From NCBI RefSeq assembly GCF_002280785.1, contig NZ_NCEQ01000012.1, positions 1 through 64,000 on the forward strand: a stretch of 64,000 nucleotides of DNA, read 5' to 3'. This DNA comes from Brevundimonas subvibrioides. GTDB taxonomy: Bacteria; Pseudomonadota; Alphaproteobacteria; Caulobacterales; Caulobacteraceae. The first letter of the stretch is position 1. The number at the start of each line of letters is the position of its first letter. Below, in pieces: positions 1 through 9,391 of the stretch. The notes beneath the pieces are model-generated. The model was not told the DNA's origin, made no database searches, and saw only the letters and a list, made by a program, of their open reading frames with translations. The position numbers were made by a program, and so were the translations under genes.

Positions 1-744
<744 letters not shown>

Positions 745-947
745 GGGAGAGGTCCTCTGGTCAAAGCCGCCCGGACATCCGGTTGCGCCGTCTCGCGGCG
801 ATCGCAGGGGCGCACAGGTCCCCGGCGCGCGCGGCGACAGCCTGCTGCGGCGAGGCTGGATATAGCGGTGGTTGCGGGGTGCGTCCATGTATCCCCGTCG
901 GCTGTGGGGACATTGAGAACGGGTCGCAAATTTAGGAGCTTGCGGCC

Positions 948-1571
948 GTGATTTCGACCCTGTCCATCACCGACCTCCGGCTCGCTCGCGGCGAACGCAC
1001 CCTCTTCAGCGCCCTGTCGTTCGCGGCGTCGTCGGGCGAGGCCGTGGCCCTGACCGGGGCGAACGGCGCAGGCAAGACGTCGCTGTTGCGCGCCATCGCC
1101 GGATTCATCCGACCGGAGGCCGGGACGATCGTGTTCCGCGAAACCGACGACGAGCCGATCGAAGCCGATCTGGCGCGGGCTCACCAAGTGCATCTTCTGG
1201 GCCACCTGGACGGGCTGAAGGGGCAGCAGACGGCTCGGGACGAGCTGATGTTCCAGTCCCAATGGCTGGGCCACAGCCACCATGGCATCGAGGAAGCCAT
1301 CGACACCCTGGGCCTGAAGCCGCTGCTCGACCTCGAGGTGCGTAAGCTGTCGGCGGGACAGAGGCGAAGGCTGGCGCTGGCCCGGCTGATTGGATCGCCG
1401 CGCGCCCTGTGGCTGCTGGATGAGCCGCTAAGCCCGCTCGACGCCCGGTGGCGCGAGGTGGTCGGGGCGATGATGGTCCGGCATCTGGCCGACGGCGGCC
1501 TGATCCTGGCGGCGGTGCATGATCCGCTGCCGATCCCGACCCGGCCGCTGGACCTGGGGACGGGGCGATGA
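948..1571 (+). CDS. ccmA: Heme exporter ATP-binding protein CcmA
   Basis: This is the ATPase subunit of the CcmABCD complex that releases holo-CcmE during cytochrome c maturation (System I). In 207 residues it shows Walker A GANGAGKT (37-44), the ABC signature [14 protein letters not shown] and Walker [13 protein letters not shown]. The length is normal for CcmA, which is shorter than most ABC ATPases. The start is GTG at 948, with an AGGAG ribosome-binding site at 934-938 in good spacing. It overlaps ccmB by 4 nt (ATGA), so the two are translationally coupled. Confidence 0.93.
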   Translation: MISTLSITDLRLARGERTLFSALSFAASSGEAVALTGANGAGKTSLLRAIAGFIRPEAGTIVFRETDDEPIEADLARAHQVHLLGHLDGLKGQQTARDELMFQSQWLGHSHHGIEEAIDTLGLKPLLDLEVRKLSAGQRRRLALARLIGSPRALWLLDEPLSPLDARWREVVGAMMVRHLADGGLILAAVHDPLPIPTRPLDLGTGR

Positions 1572-2233
1572 GGGCCGCATACATCCTCTTCCGGCGCGAG
1601 CTGGCCCTGGCCTGGGGTGGCGGCGGCGGACCGTTGCTGGCCTGCGGTTTCTTCGCCTGTCTGACGACGGTTGTGCCGCTGGCGGCGGGGGGCGATCCGA
1701 ATGTGCTGAAGCCGGTCGCGGCGGGGATCGCCTGGCTGGCGCTGGCGCTATCGAGCCTGTTGTCGCTGGAGCGGCTGTTCGAGCGCGATCTGGAAGACGG
1801 AGCGCTGGACCTTCTGGCGACTGGTCCGCTGCCGCTGGAGGCGGTGTTCGCGATCAAGGCTGTCAGCCAGTGGATCGCCACTGGCTTGCCGCTGGCCCTG
1901 ACCGCGCCGGTAGCGGCGCTGGCCCTGGGTCAGTCGATCGAACTGGCGCCGCTGACGGCCCTGTCAGCCCTGATCGGGGGTCTGGGTTTCGCCTTTACCG
2001 GGGCGCTCGGGGCGGCCCTGGCGCTGGGGGCGAAGCGGGGCGGTCTGCTGATCGCGGTCGTGGTGCTGCCGCTGTTCATTCCGCCGGTGGTGTTCGGATC
2101 AGGCGCGCTCGACCGGGCGGCGGCAGGATTGAGCCCGCTGTCTGCGCTGGCGCTGCTGACGGCCTATGTGCTGTTCGCGGCCGTCATCGCCCCACCGGCG
2201 GGCGCCGCGGCGATCCGCAGCGCCCAGGGGTAG
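1568..2233 (+). CDS. ccmB: Heme exporter permease CcmB
   Basis: This is the integral membrane subunit that pairs with CcmA. The 221-residue protein is strongly hydrophobic, with about six predicted membrane segments, and starts [20 protein letters not shown] as CcmB proteins do (RRELxLAxR-like). It also keeps the FERDLEDGALDLL loop seen in the family. It overlaps ccmA by 4 nt. The ccmC gene that usually follows is not here; the next gene is on the opposite strand, so ccmC, ccmD and ccmE must be elsewhere or missing. Confidence 0.92.
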   Translation: MRAAYILFRRELALAWGGGGGPLLACGFFACLTTVVPLAAGGDPNVLKPVAAGIAWLALALSSLLSLERLFERDLEDGALDLLATGPLPLEAVFAIKAVSQWIATGLPLALTAPVAALALGQSIELAPLTALSALIGGLGFAFTGALGAALALGAKRGGLLIAVVVLPLFIPPVVFGSGALDRAAAGLSPLSALALLTAYVLFAAVIAPPAGAAAIRSAQG

Positions 2234-2240
2234 TCGAGCC

Positions 2241-2555
2241 TCAGCGGACCGAGGCGTAGGTGTTCAGCGTCTGGGTCAGACGGCCATGCTCGCGCGTGTT
2301 CATGCAGCGTGGGGCGGACCAGGACTCGCCGGTCGCGCGGGCCTGCAGCACCTGATCGGCGGTCACGAAGGTCGGGGGCGCGCCGTGCTCGCGGCGGAAG
2401 GCGCTGCGGGTCGCGGCGTCGTTCGTGCACATCATCACCACGCGCTGGGCGCCGGCGGGCGCCTCGGTCGGCAGGCGGTTCTGTTGCGCCAGGGCAGGGG
2501 CGGCGACGGACGCGGCCAGGGCGGCGACGGCGGCAATAGTGGTGAAACGGTTCAT
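2241..2555 (-). CDS. Small secreted protein of unknown function
   Basis: A 104-residue protein with a clear Sec signal peptide (MNRFTTIAAVAALAASVAAPALAQ, cleavage after ALA). It is followed by a mature part of about 80 residues with two cysteines (MMCTNDAATR and APRCMNTREH) that could form a disulfide. I do not recognise a family. It converges on ccmB with only a few bases between the stop codons. A GGAGGAG-like ribosome-binding site lies just upstream of its ATG (around 2562-2568 on the minus strand), supporting expression. Confidence 0.7.
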   Translation of the reverse strand: MNRFTTIAAVAALAASVAAPALAQQNRLPTEAPAGAQRVVMMCTNDAATRSAFRREHGAPPTFVTADQVLQARATGESWSAPRCMNTREHGRLTQTLNTYASVR

Positions 2556-2820
2556 GGCGGGCTCCTCCTCAAGACCCGAAAGACATCAGGGTTCGGAGGA
2601 ATAATGCGCGCAATTCCGGCTCTGTAAAGAAAATAAGACAATTCTGCTGCAATCGGATGAAATTAGCGATGGCTCGCAATCTCGGACAAGGGCCTTTGGC
2701 GCCTTTCCGGCGGTTGGCGCGTTGTGTTCCTCCGTGAAGCGCCTCCTCCCCAGCTCCCTGAATTTGCCATCGAACTGGCGGGAAGCGTGCACGCGCGCCC
2801 TGGTCCCGGCCGGCGCGCGG

Positions 2821-4806
2821 ATGCGCGAATGGCGCGACTGGGTGGTCGAAAACGATCCGGTCTATGTGTCTTTCCGGCGACCCGGTCGGACGGAGAAGAT
2901 CGCCGCCTCGGTCACCCTCCTGATGATTCTGGCGGTGGCGATCTTCCTGTTGCTGTTCGACTGGAATTGGCTGAGAGGGCCGATCGGGCGCTGGGCCTCT
3001 GCGAAATACGATCGCGAAATCGCGCTCCAGGGCGACCTGGACGTCACCCTGTTCAGCTGGACGCCATCGGTGATCGTGCGCGACCTGAAGTTCGGCGGTC
3101 CGGAGTGGGCGCGCGAGGCCGACACCGCCAATGTCGAACGGATCGAGGCGAAGTTCCGGCTGAGGAAACTGTTCGCCGGCCAGATCGAGATGCCGCTTCT
3201 GGCCGTCACGCGGCCCAAGGTCGTGCTGATCTCGACCAAGGACGGACGGCAGAGCTGGGATCTTGAGCCCAACAATCCGGACACCGGCGAGGGCCTGAAG
3301 CTGCCGCTCATCAACCAGCTGGTCATCGAGGACGGCCTCATCTCGCTGGACGCCCAGGACCGCGACATCACCCTGGAAGCCGCGATCACCGCGCGAGAGG
3401 CGGCCAGCGCAGCCGACGGCGACACGGGCTTCCGGCTCACCGGCGAGGGATCGGTCAACGGCTCGCCCCTGACACTGAGGATCGAAGGCGGGCCCTTCAT
3501 CAACATCCGCCGCGACCGGCCCTATCGGTTCGAAGCGACCCTGGCCGGCGCGCGCTCCCGGCTGGTGGCGGACGGCGCGATCACCCGCCCCTTCGATCTG
3601 GGCCAGTTCACGTCGACGCTCACCCTGCAGGGGCAGGACCTCAACGACCTTTATCTGCTGACCGGTGTGACCCTGCCCAACACACCACCCTATCGGCTGT
3701 CCGGCGCCCTGACCCGCGAGGATGCGATCTGGACGTTCACCGACTTCAATGGCCGCGTCGGCGCGTCCGACCTGTCCGGCGACGTGCGGGTCGATGCGGG
3801 ACAGCGGTTGAGAGTCGAGGCGGAACTGGCCTCGCGAATGCTCGATATCGATGACCTCATGGCGATCCTGGGCACCGATACGCGGACGAATGCGGCGGGC
3901 ACCAATACGACGACCATGGCCTCGGGGTCTGGCCCGCAAAGGCTGCTGCCCGACGCGACCCTTCAGGTCGATCGCCTGCGGACCATGGACGGGACCCTTA
4001 CCTATCGCGCAGCCAGCGTGAAGGCGAACGACCTCGACATCCGTACGGTGCGCCTCGGCGCCGTGCTGGAGGGGGGCGTCCTGGATCTCGATCCCGTCTC
4101 CTTCGCCTTCAATCGCGGCGAGCTGAACGGGACGGCGAGAATCAACGCCACGCGTGACATGCCTTACAGCACCATCGATTTCCGCCTGGCGGGCTATCCG
4201 CTGGAATCGATCGTGCCGGTCCGGGGCGGCGTGGCGCCGATCACGGGCCGGGCCCTGGGTCGTGCGCGTCTGGAGGGGCAGGGCAATTCGATCCATCGCT
4301 TCGCCGCCGGATCGAAGGGTTCGATCAGCCTTGTCGTGCCCCAGGGCGAATTGCGCGCCGCCTTCGCTGAACTGCTGGGGGTCAATGCCAGCGCCGGCCT
4401 GCTGAAGCTGTTGAACGGCGACCAGTCGCGCAGTTCGATCCGCTGCGCCGTCGCCGACTTCGAAGTCACAAACGGTGTGGCTCGGGCGAAGACCTTCGTG
4501 GTCGATACCGACGTGGTGCTGGCGCAAGGATCGGGCTCGATCAATCTCGGGACCGAGACGCTGGACCTGAAGATTGAAGGCGAATCGAAGAGGCCGCGTC
4601 TCCTGCGCCTTTGGGCCCCCATCCTTGTGCGAGGTCATCTGTCGGCGCCGAGCGTCGGCGTGGACACGAGCGCTGTCGTCGTCCAGGCCGGGCTGACCGG
4701 CTTGCTGGCCGCCGTGGTCGCGCCGATCGCGGCGCTTTTCGCCTTCGTCGAGCCCGGTCTGGCCGAGGACGCCAACTGCGGCTCGCTGATCGCCAATGCG
4801 CGGTGA
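2821..4806 (+). CDS. AsmA family protein
   Basis: AsmA-like proteins are inner-membrane-anchored periplasmic proteins linked to outer-membrane assembly and lipid transport. From ATG 2821 the protein has 661 residues: a short cytoplasmic part, one membrane segment (about 25-45, TLLMILAVAIFLLLFDW), then a long beta-rich periplasmic region. That region has AsmA hallmarks: ALQGDLDVTLFSWTPSVIVRDLKFGGPEWA near the start and an AsmA C-terminal block with LDLKIEGESKRPRLLRLWAPILVRG. In-frame TTG (2722) and GTG (2734) codons upstream are possible starts. I prefer ATG because it puts a normal short N-terminus before the anchor, although no ribosome-binding site is clear. Confidence 0.85.
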   Translation: MREWRDWVVENDPVYVSFRRPGRTEKIAASVTLLMILAVAIFLLLFDWNWLRGPIGRWASAKYDREIALQGDLDVTLFSWTPSVIVRDLKFGGPEWAREADTANVERIEAKFRLRKLFAGQIEMPLLAVTRPKVVLISTKDGRQSWDLEPNNPDTGEGLKLPLINQLVIEDGLISLDAQDRDITLEAAITAREAASAADGDTGFRLTGEGSVNGSPLTLRIEGGPFINIRRDRPYRFEATLAGARSRLVADGAITRPFDLGQFTSTLTLQGQDLNDLYLLTGVTLPNTPPYRLSGALTREDAIWTFTDFNGRVGASDLSGDVRVDAGQRLRVEAELASRMLDIDDLMAILGTDTRTNAAGTNTTTMASGSGPQRLLPDATLQVDRLRTMDGTLTYRAASVKANDLDIRTVRLGAVLEGGVLDLDPVSFAFNRGELNGTARINATRDMPYSTIDFRLAGYPLESIVPVRGGVAPITGRALGRARLEGQGNSIHRFAAGSKGSISLVVPQGELRAAFAELLGVNASAGLLKLLNGDQSRSSIRCAVADFEVTNGVARAKTFVVDTDVVLAQGSGSINLGTETLDLKIEGESKRPRLLRLWAPILVRGHLSAPSVGVDTSAVVVQAGLTGLLAAVVAPIAALFAFVEPGLAEDANCGSLIANAR

Positions 4807-4866
4807 GGCCGTAGGGCGCAGGCGTGCGTATCTGACCTCGTCCTGTGTCCGTGAGAGAAATATCCG

Positions 4867-5751
4867 ATGACCCGTAGAGGCCTGCTCGCGCCGACGCTCG
4901 GCGCCATGGTCGCGTCGCTCGGCACCGCTTGCAGTCCCCTCGGCGTGCTGAATGCGGTGGCTCCGCGCGACCGGGGCGTGCGTCGGGTGGCGCGCGATCT
5001 GGACTACGGGGCGGATCCTCGCCAGCGGTTCGACCTCTACGCCCCCGACGTCGCCGGCCCGTCCCTGCCGATGCTGGTCTTCTTCTACGGCGGCGGCTGG
5101 GATTCGGGGGCGAAGGACCTCTACGGCTGGGCGGCGCAAGCTCTTGCGGCCCAGGGGTTCGTCGTCGCCGTCGCCGACTATCGGCTGGTGCCGCAGGTGC
5201 TGTTCCCGGTCTTCATCGAGGATGCGGCGGCCGCCGTCGCCCGGGTCGCCGAGGTCGCGGCGACCTATGGCGGCGATCCGGCGCGGCTGGGCGTGATCGG
5301 CCATTCGGCGGGCGCCCACCTGGCCATGATGATCACTCTGGATCGCAGCTATATGGCTGCGGTCGGCAAGCCGGATCTGATCCGGGCGACGGCGGGCCTG
5401 GCCGGTCCCTATGACTTCCTGCCGTTCGACGTGGCGTCTTCCATCAACGCCTTCGGCCAGGCGCCCGACCCGGTCCAGACCCAACCCCTGCATTTCGCCC
5501 GCGCCGACGCCCCGCCCCTGTGGCTCGGCCACGGGACGGCCGACGTCATCGTCCACGACGAGGACACCCTGCTGCTTGACGCGCGGATGCGCGAGCTGGG
5601 CGGGCGCTGCGAGGCGAAACTCTATCCGGGTCTCAGCCACGAGGACCTGATCGCGACCTTCTCACCCCTGTTTCGCAGGAAGGCGCCGGTGCTGGCCGAC
5701 GTCTCCGCCTTCTTCCATCGCGAGCTGGGCCAGGTCGCGACGAGCCCGTAA
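4867..5751 (+). CDS. Alpha/beta-hydrolase (carboxylesterase type), predicted lipoprotein
   Basis: Probable esterase of the BD-FAE/HSL-like type, 294 residues. It begins with a lipoprotein signal (lipobox LGTAC, Cys22), so it should be membrane-anchored on the outside of the inner membrane or at the outer membrane. The oxyanion motif YGGGW is at 74-78 and the nucleophile elbow GHSAG at 145-149 (Ser147). An acid in HGTADVIVHDED and a histidine in GLSHEDL complete a plausible catalytic triad. The substrate cannot be read from sequence. It is followed on the same strand by amn, 66 bp downstream, with no evidence of functional linkage. Confidence 0.85.
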   Translation: MTRRGLLAPTLGAMVASLGTACSPLGVLNAVAPRDRGVRRVARDLDYGADPRQRFDLYAPDVAGPSLPMLVFFYGGGWDSGAKDLYGWAAQALAAQGFVVAVADYRLVPQVLFPVFIEDAAAAVARVAEVAATYGGDPARLGVIGHSAGAHLAMMITLDRSYMAAVGKPDLIRATAGLAGPYDFLPFDVASSINAFGQAPDPVQTQPLHFARADAPPLWLGHGTADVIVHDEDTLLLDARMRELGGRCEAKLYPGLSHEDLIATFSPLFRRKAPVLADVSAFFHRELGQVATSP

Positions 5752-5817
5752 CGGCCGCTCATACGACATGAAGCGCTGCCGTCTCGCCAGCGCCATGATG
5801 ATCCGCTAGAGGAGGTC

Positions 5818-7272
5818 ATGACAGAACAGAAAAACGGGGCGCTCTCGGCGCCCGAGGCGCTGGATCGCCTCGAAACCCTCTACACCCAATCCGTCGCCGC
5901 CCTGCGGGACGCCGTCCGGACCTTCCTCGCCACAGGCGAGCGGGCGGACCCCGAGGCCCGGGCGAACGGGCTGTTTTCCTACCCCTCCCTGAAGATCAGC
6001 TGGTTCGGCGACCGCCCCACCAATCTGCCGATCCGCTCCTATGCCCGGATGTCGCGTCAGGGCGTCTACGCCACCACCATCACCCGGCCGGATCTGTACC
6101 GCCCCTATCTGATGGAGCAGCTGACCCTGCTGCAGCACGACTACGACGTGGCCTTCGAGGTCGGACCGTCGGAGCAGGAGATCCCCTTCCCCTATGTGCT
6201 CGACGGCTCGGACGTGGTGCTGAACCCGTCGCAGACGGCGGCCATCGCGCGATATTTCCCGACCACCGACCTGGCCCATATCGGGGACGAGATCTCCGAT
6301 GGCCTGTTCAATCTGAACCAGGACTTTCCCCTGTCGCAGTTCGACGGGCTGCGCACCGACTTCTCGCTGGCGCGGCTCAGGCACTACACCGGCACGCCGG
6401 TCGAGGACGTCCAGTCCTACATCCTGTTCACCAACTACAACCGCTACGTCGACGACTTCGTTCGGTGGGCCTGCGAGCAGCTGAAGGACCCGAACAGCCT
6501 CTACGAGACCCTGTCGTGCGCCGGCGGCGTGGTGATCACGCGCGAGACCGCGGACGCCGATGCGGTCATGGATGCGGCCTGGAAGAAGCACCAGATGCCC
6601 GCCTATCACCTGACTGCGCCGGGCCACAACGGCATCACCCTGGTCAACATCGGGGTCGGGCCGTCGAACGCCAAGACGATCTGCGACCACCTGGCGGTGA
6701 CCCGGCCGCACGCCTGGCTGATGATCGGCCACTGCGGCGGCCTTCGGCCCAGCCAGACCATCGGCGACTATGTCCTGGCCCACGCCTATCTGCGCGACGA
6801 CCATGTGCTGGACGCCGTCCTGCCGCCCGACATCCCGATCCCCTCGATCGCCGAGGTCCAGCGCGCTCTCTACGACGCCGCCAAACAGGTCTCCGGCGCG
6901 CCGGGCGAAGAGGTCAAGCGGCGCCTGCGCACCGGCACGGTGGTGACCACCGACGACCGGAACTGGGAGCTGCGCTATTCCAAATCGGCGCTGCGCTTCA
7001 ACCAGTCCCGCGCCGTGGCCATCGACATGGAAAGCGCCACGATCGCGGCCCAGGGCTATCGCTTCCGCGTGCCCTACGGGACCCTGCTGTGCGTCTCCGA
7101 CAAGCCGCTGCACGGCGAGATCAAGCTGCCGGGCCAGGCGAACCGCTTCTACGAGGGTTCGATCTCGGAACACCTCCAGATCGGCATCCAGGCCATCGAC
7201 CTGCTGCGCAAGGAGGGAGCGAGTCTTCACTCCCGCAAGCTGCGCGCCTTCGACGAGCCGCCGTTCCGCTGA
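5818..7272 (+). CDS. amn: AMP nucleosidase
   Basis: Hydrolyses AMP to adenine and ribose 5-phosphate, a purine salvage and AMP-control enzyme. The 484-residue length equals that of the E. coli enzyme, and the protein contains both the AMP-nucleosidase N-terminal region and the C-terminal phosphorylase-like domain. Characteristic blocks are TNYNRYVDDFVRWA, MIGHCGGLRPSQTIGDYVLA, the AIDMESATIAAQGYRFRVPYGTLLCVSDKPLHGEIK substrate-site region, and FYEGSISEHLQIGI. A strong AGGAGG (5810-5815) lies unusually close to the ATG. Identification is firm. Confidence 0.95.
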   Translation: MTEQKNGALSAPEALDRLETLYTQSVAALRDAVRTFLATGERADPEARANGLFSYPSLKISWFGDRPTNLPIRSYARMSRQGVYATTITRPDLYRPYLMEQLTLLQHDYDVAFEVGPSEQEIPFPYVLDGSDVVLNPSQTAAIARYFPTTDLAHIGDEISDGLFNLNQDFPLSQFDGLRTDFSLARLRHYTGTPVEDVQSYILFTNYNRYVDDFVRWACEQLKDPNSLYETLSCAGGVVITRETADADAVMDAAWKKHQMPAYHLTAPGHNGITLVNIGVGPSNAKTICDHLAVTRPHAWLMIGHCGGLRPSQTIGDYVLAHAYLRDDHVLDAVLPPDIPIPSIAEVQRALYDAAKQVSGAPGEEVKRRLRTGTVVTTDDRNWELRYSKSALRFNQSRAVAIDMESATIAAQGYRFRVPYGTLLCVSDKPLHGEIKLPGQANRFYEGSISEHLQIGIQAIDLLRKEGASLHSRKLRAFDEPPFR

Positions 7273-7507
7273 CCGGTCCGGTTCGTCCGGACGGAAAACA
7301 CCCTGACGAAACGGACGAAACGGACGAAATTTCCTTTGCTCGGCGGCGGGCGAAAGCCCGGTTCGCGAGGATTGTAACCCGGCTGCAAGGAGCGTCGAAC
7401 AAAACGCTCTTCGTTAGACCCGGCCTTTGATTTGAAAGGCGGATTCGGACGATCCGTTGATGGGTATGGGCGCCGATCCGGGCATCGGAAGTTATTGAGC
7501 GAGGCCG
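7273..7507. other. Intergenic region between convergent amn and methyltransferase genes
   Basis: A 235-bp stretch without a gene I can support. It contains a short direct tandem repeat of ACGAAACGG near 7305-7330 preceded by an imperfect palindrome of GGTCCGG/CCGGAC type, and a GCCGGGTCTAACG-like GC-rich segment. The two flanking genes converge, so termination signals are expected here, but I see no classical hairpin followed by a T-run. Confidence 0.5.
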
Positions 7508-8254
7508 TCAGGGCTTCCTGAACAGGTAGAGACCAAAGCTGAGCCAGGGCCTTCCGAAGTCGAAGGTGGCCCTGGACAGGTCGGCGCGCCGGCGGATCGA
7601 GGGCGCGGCCGGGTCCTCGGGATTGGCGACGAGCCAGTCGCGGACGCGCGTGTCGGCGCCGCCGAAAAAGGCGTCCCAGTCGGCGTCCGGGGCGATCCCG
7701 GCCGAGACGACCTCCAGTCCGGCGGCTTCGGCGGCGGCCAGCCAGCCCTCGTGGGTCGCGTAGTCGCCGGTCGCTCCGATCACCTGACGCAGGGGCTCGG
7801 GTGGTTCGCCCTTCCAGGTCAGATCCCCCCACAGCAGCCAGCCGGACGAGGCCAGTCTGGCGGACAGGCGGGCGAAGATGTCTGTGGCGGACCTGATGCC
7901 CGGCCCGGCCGGTTCGGTTGAGCCCAGGGCCACGATCAGGTCGGCGGGGGCGAGCCGGTCGAGCGCCGTGGCCGAGCCTTCGGCGACCACAGCGACCCTG
8001 TCGGCGACGCCGGCCGCTTCGGCGCGGTCGCGGATCATCTCCGCCATGTCGGGATAGCGTTCGATCGCCTGGACCCGCAGGCCGAAGTCCCGCGCCAGGG
8101 CGACCGACACGCCTCCGGCGCCGGCGCCGATGTCCAGCGCGACCGCGCCTTCCGGCAGGGCGGTCCGGGCGACCAGGCCCAGGATGGCGTCGAGAGTCAC
8201 GGGGTTGGCGACCTCAAATCCGGCATAGGCGATGCTGTGGTAGGTCGGCGTCAT
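7508..8254 (-). CDS. SAM-dependent class I methyltransferase
   Basis: A Rossmann-fold methyltransferase. It has the SAM-binding motif LDIGAGAGGVSVAL, an acidic loop-2 residue (AIERYPDM), and a later hydrophobic strand (APADLIVALGST). The C-terminal half resembles the family that follows the Ubie/small-molecule type, but the substrate cannot be assigned. Start choice is open: ATG 8254 (MTPTYHSIAY) gives 248 residues beginning at conserved sequence. ATG 8287 (MSESTRP) would abut a 32-bp inverted repeat. Longer starts would translate through that repeat and are unlikely. Confidence 0.8.
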   Translation of the reverse strand: MTPTYHSIAYAGFEVANPVTLDAILGLVARTALPEGAVALDIGAGAGGVSVALARDFGLRVQAIERYPDMAEMIRDRAEAAGVADRVAVVAEGSATALDRLAPADLIVALGSTEPAGPGIRSATDIFARLSARLASSGWLLWGDLTWKGEPPEPLRQVIGATGDYATHEGWLAAAEAAGLEVVSAGIAPDADWDAFFGGADTRVRDWLVANPEDPAAPSIRRRADLSRATFDFGRPWLSFGLYLFRKP

Positions 8255-8287
8255 GGGCGGATCCGATGGTCTGGTGCTCTCCGACAT

Positions 8288-8319
8288 CCGTGCACCCCGG
8301 CGACGGCCGGGGTCCAGAT
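8288..8319 (+). repeat. Left arm of a perfect 32-bp inverted repeat
   Basis: This arm is perfectly complementary to 8379-8410. The 32-bp arms are GC-rich and each contains its own small palindrome (CCCCGGCGACGGCCGGGG). They are separated by 59 bp. The unit resembles interspersed palindromic sequences common between genes in Caulobacterales genomes; that family link is from memory and was not searched. Confidence 0.9.
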
Positions 8320-8378
8320 CACGGATGCGGAAGTTTGGGATATCGCACCGCAGGCTACTTGATGAGTCGGCGTCCTCA

Positions 8379-8410
8379 ATCTGGACCCCGGCCGTCGCCG
8401 GGGTGCACGG
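8379..8410 (-). repeat. Right arm of a perfect 32-bp inverted repeat
   Basis: Reverse complement of 8288-8319 with no mismatch. The pair lies between the methyltransferase start and the promoter of the 8498 operon, that is between divergent genes, where a transcription terminator would not be expected. It is therefore more likely a mobile or structural repeat than a terminator. Confidence 0.9.
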
Positions 8411-8438
8411 AGGAAGGAAGAACGACGTAGCAAAAAGC

Positions 8439-8455
8439 ACTTTACATTACAAAGT
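8439..8455. promoter_or_regulatory. Candidate operator, ACTTT-N7-AAAGT
   Basis: A 5-bp-arm inverted repeat in a locally AT-rich patch (TTTACATTACAAAGT) about 45 bp before the first gene of the 8498-9694 operon. The operon's last gene encodes a small winged-helix regulator, so autoregulation at this site is a reasonable guess. Basis: the repeat is seen; the regulator pairing is inferred. Confidence 0.45.
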
Positions 8456-8497
8456 AGATGTGGGATTGAGGCTCATCACCCCACGGACGCACCCGCG

Positions 8498-8734
8498 ATG
8501 ACCGCCACCACCGTCGAGCCCGTCGCCTCATTCCCGGCCCCGCCGACGCTCGCCGTCGCGGCCTTCCGGGGCGGCCCATCCCGGGCGGGCGGCGTGGCGC
8601 TTGGAGCCCTTTGCGGAGCGATCGGGGTCGCCTCGCTTGTCGGCACGCCGACCCAGTACCTCGCCTATGCCTATGGCCTGGTTTGCGCCGCCCTGATCCC
8701 CGGTCTGATGCTGGCCCTCGGCCGCGCCCGCTGA
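8498..8734 (+). CDS. Small membrane protein, 78 residues
   Basis: A hypothetical protein with two predicted membrane segments (about 30-48 and 55-73). Its end (PTQYLAYAYGLVCAALIPGLMLALGR) resembles the end of the next protein (TAQYLAYAAALYLLMALPGFLLMRQ), suggesting the two genes share an origin. It is followed 28 bp later by the 208-residue membrane protein and then a winged-helix regulator, all on the same strand. Function unknown. Confidence 0.65.
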   Translation: MTATTVEPVASFPAPPTLAVAAFRGGPSRAGGVALGALCGAIGVASLVGTPTQYLAYAYGLVCAALIPGLMLALGRAR

Positions 8735-8762
8735 CACCGAACACGAACTGGAAAACCCGAAC

Positions 8763-9389
8763 ATGACCGATCCGAACAACGACACCGCCGACATCGCCTG
8801 GCTGCGCAGTCTCGCCGAGGAAGGCGCGAAGACGCCGCCTCATGGCGGGTCCATCCTGTGCGCGGCCGGACTGATCTGGGGGACGGCCAGCGTCGCGCAC
8901 TGGTTCATCATCACGGGCCTCCTCCCGGTCGATCCGGCGGGTTACGGACTGGTCTGGGGCGTCGCTCTCCTCGTCTTCTTCGCCATGCTGTTCGTGCTGA
9001 CCCGTCGGCTGAAGGCGCAGGGCGGAGTCGAGACCGCCGCCAATCGCGCCTTCGGAAGCGTCTGGTCGGCCCTGGGATGGGGCATCTTTTCGCTGTTCAC
9101 GGCCCTGATGTTGCTCGACGTCAGCCGGACGGGCGAGGTGAATATGGCGGAATGGTCGCTGGCCATTCCCTCGATCATCATCGCCTTCTACGGCATGGGC
9201 TGGGCCGTCTCCGCGACCATGCTGCGCCAGCGCATGCTCTGGGTCCTGGCGATAGCGTCCTTCATCGCGGCGCCCGTGCTGGCCCTGCTCTCGGGCTCGA
9301 CGGCCCAATATCTGGCCTATGCCGCAGCCCTCTATCTGCTGATGGCCCTGCCCGGGTTCCTGCTGATGCGCCAGGCGAGCCGGGGCTGA
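8763..9389 (+). CDS. Integral membrane protein of unknown function, 208 residues
   Basis: Six likely membrane segments spread over the whole length, with an N-terminal cytoplasmic stretch containing IAWLRSLAEEGAKTPPHGG. Small membrane proteins of this kind are regularly encoded just before a one-domain winged-helix regulator in proteobacteria, as here (2-bp gap to the next gene). No enzymatic motif is visible. The C-terminal segment is similar to that of the preceding 78-residue protein. Expression as a three-gene operon is inferred from spacing. Confidence 0.75.
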   Translation: MTDPNNDTADIAWLRSLAEEGAKTPPHGGSILCAAGLIWGTASVAHWFIITGLLPVDPAGYGLVWGVALLVFFAMLFVLTRRLKAQGGVETAANRAFGSVWSALGWGIFSLFTALMLLDVSRTGEVNMAEWSLAIPSIIIAFYGMGWAVSATMLRQRMLWVLAIASFIAAPVLALLSGSTAQYLAYAAALYLLMALPGFLLMRQASRG

Positions 9390-9391
9390 GA

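Noticed and set aside
2569..5640. A 1023-codon minus-strand open frame opposite the AsmA and esterase genes
   Set aside because: The translation is rich in Arg, Gln, Asp and Gly without recognisable motifs, while the plus strand shows clear AsmA and hydrolase features.
7300..7330. ACGAAACGG tandem units as a regulator binding array
   Set aside because: Only two to three copies, downstream of both converging genes, so a promoter role is unlikely.
8255..8440. N-terminal extension of the methyltransferase up to 8440
   Set aside because: It would translate one arm pair of the perfect inverted repeat and add unconserved sequence before the natural start near MTPTYHSIAY.
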